This document shows positions 35,622 to 42,987 of a DNA stretch of 64,000 nt, one piece after another. Each line of letters begins with the position of its first letter. Within the stretch, counting starts at the first letter, position 1. Below the pieces are notes generated by a model that was not told the origin of the DNA, did no database searches, and worked only from the letters and a program-made list of their open reading frames with translations. This DNA comes from an uncultured Anaerolineae bacterium (lineage in GTDB: Bacteria > Chloroflexota > Anaerolineae > Promineifilales > Promineifilaceae): assembly GCA_937943625.1 (NCBI GenBank), contig CALEAD010000034.1, forward strand, positions 40,950 to 104,949. The letters run 5' to 3'. Both the position numbers and the translations under genes were made by a program.

Positions 35622-37226
35622 TTACAGAATAGGCCCGGCGGTCTGCGGTCTGCAGTCGGCGGTCAAATTGTAAACCTCACTTGAACCATACCCAACCAGG
35701 GAAGGCTGGGACAGGACAACGGCCGTTTCCCCTTCTATCACCACCTGCCCGGCTTGTAAAACGATGGCACGCTGTGCTACCCGCTTCACCAGTTCCACGT
35801 CGTGCGTGACCAGCAAAATCGCCTTGCCCTGCGCCAGCCAGCCGCGCCAGATGGCTGCCAGGGCAGCTTTGGCTGCCCCATCCAGCCCGCGCGTTGGCTC
35901 ATCCAGCAGAATGAGCGGCGGCTGGGTGATGGTAACGGCCGCCAGCGCCACCCGTTGCCGCTGCCCAACGGACAAATCGCGTGGGTAGGCGTCTCGCACC
36001 TGGCTTAGCCCCAGCTCAGTCAGCAGGTGATTTACGGCCGTTTCATCAGCCGCCAGGCGATGATTGCGCTGCGTCACGGCCAGCTCCTCGGCCACGCTTT
36101 CGCTAAAGAGCAGGTCGTCCGGGTTTTGGGGCAGGTAGGCCACTTCGCGGCAAATGTCGGCCGCAGCGCGCCCTCGCGTCAAACGGCCGTTGACCCATAT
36201 CTCGCCCGCCTCCGGTTGCAACAGGCCGATTATGCAGCGCAGCAGCGTACTCTTGCCGGCGCCATTGTGTCCCAGCAGCGCCACCACTTCTCCCGCGCGC
36301 ACCGTCAAAGAGACGTCTTGCAACACGGCTGTTGACCCATACCGAAACGTCACCCCGTTCACGGCCAATACCACGCTGCCAATCTTGCCATTTTGCGTTC
36401 CTTCGGCCTTTTGCGCTGGTATCCGTAAGCGGCTATCCGTAAGGGGCAATCGCTGGCGTGCGGCCTCTGTGGGGGGCGCGTCTAGGGTGAGACGGCCGTT
36501 TTCCAGATACACCACGCGGCTGACAAACGGCAGCACGCGCTCCAGGCGATGCTCGGCCAGCAAGATGGTTAAACCCGCCTGGCGATTGAGGCGCACCAGC
36601 GTATGCAGCAATTCTGCCGCCGCCTGTGGGTCAAGCTGGCTGGTTGGCTCATCCAGCGCCAGCAGCGCGGGGCGCAGCGCCAGGGCGCAGGCCAACGCCA
36701 CCTTTTGCCGTTCCCCACCGGAAAGCGTGTGCAACGGCCGTTGGCGGAGCGGCGTCAGGTGCAGCATTGTCAGCGTTTCGGCCACGCGCGCGTGCATCGC
36801 CTGCTGCGCGGCGACCCGCTCTGCGCGGCTTTCCCGCTGCCGGCGCGGGCGAAACTCAGTGCTGCATTCCAGACCAAAAGCAATTTCGGCCTCCACGCGA
36901 TCCAGCACTGCTTGCGCTTCCGGGTTTTGGAAGACAAAGCCCACATGTCGGCTCATTTGCTGTGGTCCGGCGGCCACCGGGTTCAGGCCGTGCACGCGTA
37001 CCTCTCCTTGCAGCGTGCCCCCGCTCAGGTGTGGGATCAGGCCATTCAGGCAGCGCAGCAGCGTACTCTTGCCGCTGCCAGAGGGGCCTGCCAGCAGCAC
37101 AAATTCCCCCGGCTGCACCTGTAGCGTTACCTCGCGTAGCGCTGCCTGTGCCTGCTGCGGATACGTATAGGTCACCCGCGCAAACTCAATCACACCCTCG
37201 CCGGCCATTCCCAATTCACCCTTCAT
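35622..37226 (-). CDS. ECF transporter ATPase, fused EcfA-EcfA'
   Basis: A 534-residue protein with two ABC ATPase domains in one chain. Domain 1 (about residues 10-240) has Walker [10 protein letters not shown], signature LSGGERQKV and Walker [13 protein letters not shown]. Domain 2 (about 285-500) has [18 protein letters not shown] and [11 protein letters not shown]. In energy-coupling-factor importers these two ATPases drive the T and S subunits. Here they are fused, as in some actinobacterial and Chloroflexota systems. Its start overlaps the T-subunit gene by 11 bases. The last residues ([16 protein letters not shown]) are translated from an R1/R3 repeat, so the C-terminus was extended or replaced by repeat sequence. 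Confidence 0.92.
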   Translation of the reverse strand: MKGELGMAGEGVIEFARVTYTYPQQAQAALREVTLQVQPGEFVLLAGPSGSGKSTLLRCLNGLIPHLSGGTLQGEVRVHGLNPVAAGPQQMSRHVGFVFQNPEAQAVLDRVEAEIAFGLECSTEFRPRRQRESRAERVAAQQAMHARVAETLTMLHLTPLRQRPLHTLSGGERQKVALACALALRPALLALDEPTSQLDPQAAAELLHTLVRLNRQAGLTILLAEHRLERVLPFVSRVVYLENGRLTLDAPPTEAARQRLPLTDSRLRIPAQKAEGTQNGKIGSVVLAVNGVTFRYGSTAVLQDVSLTVRAGEVVALLGHNGAGKSTLLRCIIGLLQPEAGEIWVNGRLTRGRAAADICREVAYLPQNPDDLLFSESVAEELAVTQRNHRLAADETAVNHLLTELGLSQVRDAYPRDLSVGQRQRVALAAVTITQPPLILLDEPTRGLDGAAKAALAAIWRGWLAQGKAILLVTHDVELVKRVAQRAIVLQAGQVVIEGETAVVLSQPSLVGYGSSEVYNLTADCRPQTAGPIL

Positions 37227-38247
37227 GATTAATCAGCCCACTTCCCGCCAGCAGTGCCAGCGCCAACCCAATCACCGGATCAAACGGGGGCAGGCTCACC
37301 TGCGGGTAAGGGGTGTAGTACAGGCTACTGCGGTCGAGAAGTGGCCAGGGGGGGAGCAGACAGAGGAGGGGGAAAACGGCCGTTGCTGCCAACACCCCCT
37401 CGCGCCACCCCCAGCGCCTTTCCTCATAGCGCCGCGCCGGATTCCGCTTGCCCAGCGTCCATATCAGCAACAGCAGAGTGAGCACGCCGCTACCCAGCAA
37501 GACCCATCCCGGCCAGCCCAACCAGTAGCCCAGCAGCCAGCCGCCAAGCGTTGCGCCCAACCCTAGCAGCAAGATGAGCTGTGCCAGGAGCGGTTGCCGC
37601 GTTTCGGCCGTGGCGCCATACCCACGCGCCACCATCGCTTCCGCCAGCGTCATAGCCCGTTCCAGACCGCCCAGCAGCAGCGGCAGCAACAGCGGGCGCA
37701 AATCGCGCCAGCCCCGCGGCGCGTGGCCACGAATAGCCTGCGCGTCGCGAATTTGCTGCCAGTGGCGGCGCGTTTCCGGCACATAGGTCAGCGCAATCAG
37801 CAGCACCAGCCCCAGGCTATGAAAGAGGCGTGGCGTCAAGTAAATCAGGTCACTGGCAGGCACAACATTGCTAAACGTCATGAACACCAGCAGCAGCGTT
37901 AGCAGCATCAGGCCATTTGTGGCGCCATACACGGCCGCTTCCAGCGTCAGTGGCCCGCCCAGCAGCGGCCATCCCTGCGGCAGCGCCAGCAACACCGTTT
38001 GCCCCAGGTGCACAAAGAGCAGATTAAACAACGTCGAGAAGATCAAGATCACCAGCCCCAGCCGCCACAGCGGCAGCTTTAGCGGCGCATCTGCCAACTG
38101 CCAACGCAGAGCGACCACTCTTGCCGCCAGTAAAATGATGAAAATATAAAGCGGGTTGCGCGTGAGCGTGGTCAGCAATGCCGCCGCGAATGCCCACAGT
38201 ACCCAGACACGCACGTCTGCTCGTTTATCTATGCGCTCAGTTTGCAA
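37216..38247 (-). CDS. ECF transporter transmembrane (T) component EcfT/CbiQ-like
   Basis: A 343-residue membrane protein with an N-terminal helix bundle (WAFAAALLTTLTRNPLYIFI) and the CbiQ-family coupling helices. The two characteristic arginine motifs appear as AQAIRGHAPRG and EAMVARGYGATAE (ARG-type signatures that contact the ATPases). A C-terminal extension carries extra hydrophobic segments. T components link the ATPases to the substrate-specific S component. It sits between the S and ATPase genes, overlapping the ATPase gene. Confidence 0.9.
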   Translation of the reverse strand: MQTERIDKRADVRVWVLWAFAAALLTTLTRNPLYIFIILLAARVVALRWQLADAPLKLPLWRLGLVILIFSTLFNLLFVHLGQTVLLALPQGWPLLGGPLTLEAAVYGATNGLMLLTLLLVFMTFSNVVPASDLIYLTPRLFHSLGLVLLIALTYVPETRRHWQQIRDAQAIRGHAPRGWRDLRPLLLPLLLGGLERAMTLAEAMVARGYGATAETRQPLLAQLILLLGLGATLGGWLLGYWLGWPGWVLLGSGVLTLLLLIWTLGKRNPARRYEERRWGWREGVLAATAVFPLLCLLPPWPLLDRSSLYYTPYPQVSLPPFDPVIGLALALLAGSGLINHEG

Positions 38248-38283
38248 TGGTTCTCCACCTCGGACGAATAGTCACATCTACGG

Positions 38284-39069
38284 CTAAGATTCCGCACAAA
38301 CGACCCAGTATTGAAAGCGCTGCTGGAAGCGTGCCAGGGCGCGAATGGCTGGCGTGCCCAAAACGAGCAGCAGCAGCAAATTGCCAATGGCACGCCCCAT
38401 ATCCCACACCAGGGAAGTGGTCAGATAAAAGGTGGCATAGCGCGCCAGCACGCCGGTGAATCCCAGGCCGGGTTGCCAGCCAACGGCCGTTCCCACCAGC
38501 AGCGGCCAGGTGTAAAGATTCATGATTGCGCCATACAGCAGCCCCCAGAAAAAGCCCCAGGCAAGCAACAACGCCAGTTCCCCACGCGAGTTTTTAAGGT
38601 GTGGCAGCCAGCCCGAACTCATACCTACCCAACCGGCAGTGAACATCTGGTAGGGCAGCCAGGGGCCAACGCCGCCGGTAATCAGCGCGGAGAGGAGCAG
38701 CGTCATGGCGCCGAGCAGAAAGCCAAAGCGCGCCCCAAAGACGTATCCAGCGAGGATGATAGGCGCAAAGATGGGGGAAAAGCCGCCTGGGCCGGGGATG
38801 GCTACCTCGATGAAGCGGAGTACGGCCGTCATTGCCACAAGAATACCCAGGGCGGCAACCACCTTGGCGCTAACCACCTGCCCTTGCACTTCCACGAGCA
38901 AGACCACCAGTGAGATGACCAGCAACAACACCGTCAGCAGCGGTGTCAGATTCTCTTGGGCGCTGGCCGGCTGCGGCAGAATGAAGGGTGCCAGAAAGGC
39001 AGCTATGCCTGCAAACAGGCTTAAGCCATAGATGGCGGCAGTAGCGGCGCGGCTGGTAGCATGGGTCAT
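38284..39069 (-). CDS. ECF transporter substrate-binding (S) component, probably for cobalamin
   Basis: A 261-residue hydrophobic protein. A first hydrophobic pair with PASAQENL is followed by the S-component core: AALGILVAMTAVLRFIEVAI, GGFSPIFAPIILAGYVFGAR, FGFLLGAMTLLLSALITGGV and GPWLPYQMFTAGWVG. The GARFGFLLGA and GPWLPYQM phrases recur in CbrT/CblT-type ECF S components. Cobalamin specificity is inferred from the upstream B12 riboswitch and the downstream adenosyltransferase, not from a diagnostic residue. It is spaced 36 bases from ecfT. R1/R2 repeats separate it from the DUF4430-like gene. Confidence 0.87.
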   Translation of the reverse strand: MTHATSRAATAAIYGLSLFAGIAAFLAPFILPQPASAQENLTPLLTVLLLVISLVVLLVEVQGQVVSAKVVAALGILVAMTAVLRFIEVAIPGPGGFSPIFAPIILAGYVFGARFGFLLGAMTLLLSALITGGVGPWLPYQMFTAGWVGMSSGWLPHLKNSRGELALLLAWGFFWGLLYGAIMNLYTWPLLVGTAVGWQPGLGFTGVLARYATFYLTTSLVWDMGRAIGNLLLLLVLGTPAIRALARFQQRFQYWVVCAES

Positions 39070-39095
39070 GTGAGTTAACTTCTAATTATGATCGC

Positions 39096-39266
39096 TGATC
39101 GCTGACGGCTGATGGCTGACCGCCGACAGTTGAAAATGACTGCCGACTGCAGACCGCCGACGGCCGTCTGCCACTCTAACCCAGGTTGCTAAACTTGGTC
39201 GTTGCAGGTTCGTTCGGTAACCTGCGTTACATTTTCATTCATCTTTATTCATTATGGTGTGCCCCG
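39096..39266. repeat. R1 and R2 repeats between the DUF4430-like gene and the ECF S gene
   Basis: CTGACGGCTGATGGCTGACC and GACCGCCGACGGCCGTCTGC are R1 arms. CCCAGGTTGCTAAACTTGG and GGTAACCTGCGTTACATTT followed by TCATTCATCTTTATTC are R2. An R2 relative is found at 57127-57200 with the same CCCAGGTTGC...CCTGG opening. No second riboswitch is visible here. Confidence 0.65.
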
Positions 39267-39267
39267 C

Positions 39268-40458
39268 TCATGGGGAACTCCTATGCGTGTTGCGCCAGAT
39301 GAGCAGGCTCAGTAGCAGCACCAGGGCCAAAAAACTGAGATAGGGTGACCAGCCAACGGCCGTTTGCGGTTCCATACCCTTTGCTGCTGGGGTAGGGGGC
39401 GCAGCCATAGGGGCCGGCGGCAGAGCTGCCAGCGCTTCTGGCGTGGGTGTGGGGCTGGGCAGCGGCGGCACGGTCACCCACACAATCGCCGGTGTGGGGG
39501 GCTGGGGGTGTGTTTGTAATGGGCTGGCCAGGATGCTGGCCGTTGTCTCAACGACCGTTCCTGCGCTTTCTGGCGGCATGGCAACGGCCGTTGGCGCTTC
39601 TGGGGTGGCTGATGCCAATGGCGCCGTTGTTGCAGTTGCCGGTGTGGTAGCAAGCGCTAACGTAGAAGCAGTGGCAGTTGGTGTTGCCGCCGCAGGCAGC
39701 ACCACAATTGTCAGCGTGCGCGTCTCTTCCCCAGAGCCATGCACCACGCGCAACACATACGTTTCCGTTTGCGCGGGGCAAACCCGGCGCGTCTCAGCGC
39801 CGGTGACGCCAATGCCGTTCAGGTAAACGGCCGTGATGTTGAGCACACGCCAGTAGATATTGGTACAACTGCCGGCAAGAATCTCCGTAGCGTCTGCGCC
39901 AAAGCTAACTTCCGGCGCCGGGCTGGCCGTAGGCGTCAAGGTGGGCGTGGGTGGAACGGCCGTTGGCGTCTCTGTGGCGGCAGTCTGACACACCGCATCA
40001 AACTCAACTACTGGTGGCGCTGTCGCCCCTGAGATGCTGCCAGGCCCCCACGACCACCCCTGGATAGCACCATGCGTCACCGGATAAATGCTGGCCCCTG
40101 CCTGCGAATATTGCCAGGCGCCGTTAATTTGATGCCAGTACGACCAGTAAACGCAGTTACTGCCACGACATTGGCAGAGGCAATCATGGGCGGGGCAGCC
40201 GGTTCCGTCAATGCTGCACACCAACGCCCCCATACCCTGCACGTCGGCAATGACTGGCAGGCCAGAGCGCAGCAGCAGCTCATAGCCACTGATTTGCGGC
40301 TCGCTAAAGGAGACGCAGCGCGTCTGCACGCTGCCGTCGCCAAAGCGCACAACCAGCGCCGCCTGGTTGGGGGTCTGCGCGGTCAACTGTGGCGGCCAGT
40401 AGACCAGCAAATAGCCCGCCAGCAGAAGCAGCGGCAGAAGTTTACGTAGCTTGTTCAT
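39268..40458 (-). CDS. exported membrane-anchored DUF4430 (transcobalamin C-terminal-like) protein
   Basis: A 396-residue protein: signal peptide (about residues 1-28), one folded domain (about 30-155), a long Pro/Thr/Ala-rich stalk, and a C-terminal hydrophobic helix followed by RNTHRSSP, so it is anchored with the domain outside. The domain pattern (VRFGDGSVQ ... ISGYELLLRSG ... VYWSYWHQINGAWQY ... GAIQGWSWGPG) fits DUF4430, the beta fold of transcobalamin and intrinsic factor, where a conserved YW-x-y strand faces cobalamin. Six cysteines (CSIDGTGCPAHDCLCQCRGSNC) are probably disulfide-bonded. A second beta region near residues 190-260 resembles an Ig-like fold. ATG 40458 is chosen over GTG 40470. 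The family call is by pattern, not by search. Confidence 0.75.
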   Translation of the reverse strand: MNKLRKLLPLLLLAGYLLVYWPPQLTAQTPNQAALVVRFGDGSVQTRCVSFSEPQISGYELLLRSGLPVIADVQGMGALVCSIDGTGCPAHDCLCQCRGSNCVYWSYWHQINGAWQYSQAGASIYPVTHGAIQGWSWGPGSISGATAPPVVEFDAVCQTAATETPTAVPPTPTLTPTASPAPEVSFGADATEILAGSCTNIYWRVLNITAVYLNGIGVTGAETRRVCPAQTETYVLRVVHGSGEETRTLTIVVLPAAATPTATASTLALATTPATATTAPLASATPEAPTAVAMPPESAGTVVETTASILASPLQTHPQPPTPAIVWVTVPPLPSPTPTPEALAALPPAPMAAPPTPAAKGMEPQTAVGWSPYLSFLALVLLLSLLIWRNTHRSSP

Positions 40459-40498
40459 CTCAGGACACACAAAACCATGCGGGGAACGTGCAGAAATC

Positions 40499-40553
40499 GG
40501 TTTGTAGTGCCAACTTTAGGCGGCACTGCGCGCTAAAGTGGTCACTACAAACC
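40499..40553. repeat. long inverted repeat between the two extracellular B12-locus genes
   Basis: GGTTTGTAGTGCCAACTTTA plus G pairs with CTAAAGTGGTCACTACAAAC plus C over 21 positions with two mismatches, around a GC-rich loop. No T tract follows. It could be a MITE-like element or a processing/attenuation structure that sets the ratio of the two proteins. Confidence 0.7.
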
Positions 40554-40578
40554 TGCTGCAGATTTCGGCAAAGCCGTA

Positions 40579-42531
40579 CTAGTTACCCTGCACGACCAGC
40601 GGTAAATACGCATCAAACTCCAGGTAAGACGGCCGTAAACGCCAGCCCGGGTTTGTCATCAGTAGCAAAATTGCGTCAGTTGTGGCGTAGGGGTCATCAT
40701 TGCCGTTCCAGCTCAGCCAGCAGCCGTTGGCTTGCTGTTGCTGCATGATGGCGTCGGCGGGATTTTGCACACGGCCGTTGTGCAGCACACTCCAGGCTGG
40801 AGCAAAGGGGTTATCCCCCTGCCACACCAGTCCCTGCACCACTTCGGCCGTCGAATTGGCGCTGGACGGGACACTGTATCCCCAGCCTCCATCTGCCTGT
40901 TGCGTCTGGTGCAAGTGACTAAACGCGCCGATGGGTACAGCCGCATTCAACCGCCCCAGCACTTGCAGCGATGAGCCGTTCGCATCGGCGCTGCCCCAGC
41001 TGCCGCCAGTGGCCGCTGCCTGCAGCCAGGCTACTGCTGATGAGTCAGGCGCATAGCCCGCCACAATCAGCCCCAGCATTGCTTCATTGTGCGCCAGCGG
41101 GCCAAATGCGGTGTTGTCATATTCCCCCGTGGGCGAGAGGTAATTCGTCACGCTGAGGGGCAGGTTATAGGTGGCAAAATTCGTCACCGTATAGGGCGCG
41201 CCTGCCGCTATCACCCCTTGCATCACTACGCCTACGCGCCCTCCGCGCCCACTGGCCAGATAAGCGGGCGTCAGCGCCTCCAGCGCCGCTACCGCGTTCA
41301 CGCTTCCTGGCGTCCAGCCTGCGCCCTGTGGGTCATCACCAAAGGCGGCAATGGCTTCGATGGCGCGCGCCGTGCCGCCCGCATTCACGCCAAAGCCGGC
41401 AAACTGCTCCCAACCGCCGCTGTTTACGTCTTGCAGGCTGGCCAGGCAGGCAATCGCCTGGCGCGCTGCTTCATACCGCGCCGGCAAAGGATATGGCCGT
41501 CCGGTGGCCGCGGGAATGGCCTGAACCGTAGCGAAGAAATCGTCAAACGGGCCAAAGCCAAAATCAGACTGAAACGCGCCGCTGCTGCTCTGATAGGCAA
41601 GCAGCGCCGATAGCGGCGTTTGCCCATTTTGCGCCCAGGGGCTACCCAGCGTGTAAAAATCCTCGCCCAAGGCGCTGAGCGCTTGCACCACCAGCGCTGT
41701 GCTGTTGGCATTGCCGCCAAAGCCTGGGCCATACTCCCAGCCGCCACCCGGCAGTTGCGCCGCAGCCAGAAAGTTCGTGGCACTAATGAGCGTTGTGCTG
41801 GTGAGCGGTTCTCCCTGCGCCACCAGCGCCATGATTGCCATGGCGGTCGTGTCGGCGTTGTCGTCTGTGCCGAAGCCATCGTCCCACGAGCCGTTGGTCG
41901 CCTGCTGCGCTTTCAGCCATTGCGTAGCGGAGAGGGGGGGCGTTTCGCGCACGGCCGTTAGCGCCAGCAGCGCCAAAGATTGATCAAATGAGACATACGC
42001 ATTGTACTGGCCGGTGGGCGAAAGCTGAGCCGTCAGGCTGATAACAAAATTGTACCCCATGAAGTCGCGCGGGTTCTGTGCTGCGGCCGTCAGCGCCAAA
42101 ATGGCTTTACCTGCGGCGCCGCCACCGCCGGCCACGTAAGCGGCCAGATCGGTGGCATGGCTTTGCAGGTAAGCCACCGGGTTGCTGCTCTTGCCGGGGT
42201 AGTTGGCGGCCGGGTTGTAGCCTGCGGCAGCAATGGCCTGGACGGCGTCGAGCGTGCCGCCAATGCCAGAGGGCGCCAGGTTGGCGCCGGCGCTGAAGTT
42301 GCTGTAGCCGCCATCATCATTTTGGTGGGTTTCCACCAGCCATTGTGTGGCTGCGGCAACGGCCGTGCGCTGGTCGGTCTGGTTGAGTGGGGCGAGCGTA
42401 ACGGGGGAAACGGCCGTTGCTGCCGCTGGGCCCGAACCGCTCAGACCCCACATCATGCCTGTGAGCAGTGCTGCTGCCAGCGCGATTGTGCTCAGTATGG
42501 CAAAGCTGATGGATAAAAGCGTGCGTCTCAT
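40579..42531 (-). CDS. secreted alpha/alpha-toroid protein (prenyltransferase/squalene-oxidase repeat), putative cobalamin binder
   Basis: A 650-residue exported protein with a signal peptide in about the first 30 residues. The rest is alpha/alpha-toroid repeats of the prenyltransferase/squalene oxidase type (ATQWLKAQQATNGSWDDGFG, NADTTAMAIMALVAQ, LPGGGWEYGPGFGGNANSTA). The same barrel forms the N-terminal domain of transcobalamin and intrinsic factor. Two halves match: SLTAQLSPTGQYNAYVSF near residue 170 and LSVTNYLSPTGEYDNTAF near 465, so there are two toroids in tandem. No DxDD catalytic motif of squalene cyclases is seen. The C-terminus ends AYLPLVVQGN. The start at 42531 follows GGAGGTACATG; ATG 42534 is equally close. 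It is the first gene behind the B12 riboswitch. Confidence 0.8.
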   Translation of the reverse strand: MRRTLLSISFAILSTIALAAALLTGMMWGLSGSGPAAATAVSPVTLAPLNQTDQRTAVAAATQWLVETHQNDDGGYSNFSAGANLAPSGIGGTLDAVQAIAAAGYNPAANYPGKSSNPVAYLQSHATDLAAYVAGGGGAAGKAILALTAAAQNPRDFMGYNFVISLTAQLSPTGQYNAYVSFDQSLALLALTAVRETPPLSATQWLKAQQATNGSWDDGFGTDDNADTTAMAIMALVAQGEPLTSTTLISATNFLAAAQLPGGGWEYGPGFGGNANSTALVVQALSALGEDFYTLGSPWAQNGQTPLSALLAYQSSSGAFQSDFGFGPFDDFFATVQAIPAATGRPYPLPARYEAARQAIACLASLQDVNSGGWEQFAGFGVNAGGTARAIEAIAAFGDDPQGAGWTPGSVNAVAALEALTPAYLASGRGGRVGVVMQGVIAAGAPYTVTNFATYNLPLSVTNYLSPTGEYDNTAFGPLAHNEAMLGLIVAGYAPDSSAVAWLQAAATGGSWGSADANGSSLQVLGRLNAAVPIGAFSHLHQTQQADGGWGYSVPSSANSTAEVVQGLVWQGDNPFAPAWSVLHNGRVQNPADAIMQQQQANGCWLSWNGNDDPYATTDAILLLMTNPGWRLRPSYLEFDAYLPLVVQGN

Positions 42532-42616
42532 CATGTACCTCCTTAATTGGGCCCAGGTTAGCACCCTGGGCTATGCTGTCTATTTCCCCTGTGGTGGCCG
42601 GGGTAGGAGGCACAAC

Positions 42617-42653
42617 AAAAAGAACCCGACGCCTCAGGCGTCGGGTTGGAAAC
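42617..42653 (-). terminator. riboswitch-controlled terminator
   Basis: AACCCGACGCC and GGCGTCGGGTT form a perfect 11-base stem with a 3-base loop, followed on the minus strand by CTTTTTGTT. The left arm is shared with an antiterminator: GGGGTTGGGAAC (minus strand, about 42697-42686) can pair with GTTTCCAACCC (about 42653-42643). This gives mutually exclusive folds. Confidence 0.9.
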
Positions 42654-42714
42654 AGTCATCATGCCTGACCATGTGAAAACACATAGTTCCCAACCCCTTT
42701 CACCACGAGGGCGG

Positions 42715-42892
42715 AAACTCATCACAGGCGGGCGACCTGACTTGTCAGGGAGCAAATGGGGTTTGCTGCTCACCCTGATTTACAGTGGCGGGACCGTGCT
42801 GGACTCCCCGGCCTTATGAATGCCGGGCCACCAGCTTCGCCTTTAAGCCTTGCCATCCGGGGCACAGGCACCTGTGATAGGTTTCGTTGTAT
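42715..42892 (-). promoter_or_regulatory. cobalamin (adenosylcobalamin) riboswitch
   Basis: Read on the minus strand, the leader has the hallmarks in order: a 5' GGTGCCTGTGCCC arm, GGCTTAAAGGCGAAGCTGGT (the conserved AAAGGGAAGC-GGTG core with small changes), CCGGGGAGTCCAGCACGGTC, CCGCCACTGT (the B12 box), and a closing AGTCAGGTCGCCCGCCTGTG arm. The terminator/antiterminator pair lies downstream, before the toroid gene. High cobalamin should therefore stop transcription of the whole uptake cluster. It is placed between the G5/PD40 lipoprotein end (42988) and the toroid start. Confidence 0.93.
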
Positions 42893-42987
42893 GCGATTTC
42901 TGCTTGGTGCCTGTGCAGCGCACTTTTGTGGCCACACAGACGCCAGTGACAAAAGTGTAACAGAGAGGGCAAGCAGCGTCAACAGCC

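Noticed and set aside
39070..39267. Second cobalamin riboswitch before the ECF S gene
   Set aside because: Only R1 and R2 repeat arms are present; no B12 box or AAAGGGAA-type core was found.
40579..42531. Toroid protein as a squalene-hopene cyclase
   Set aside because: It is secreted, lacks the DxDD catalytic motif and lies behind a B12 riboswitch with transport genes.
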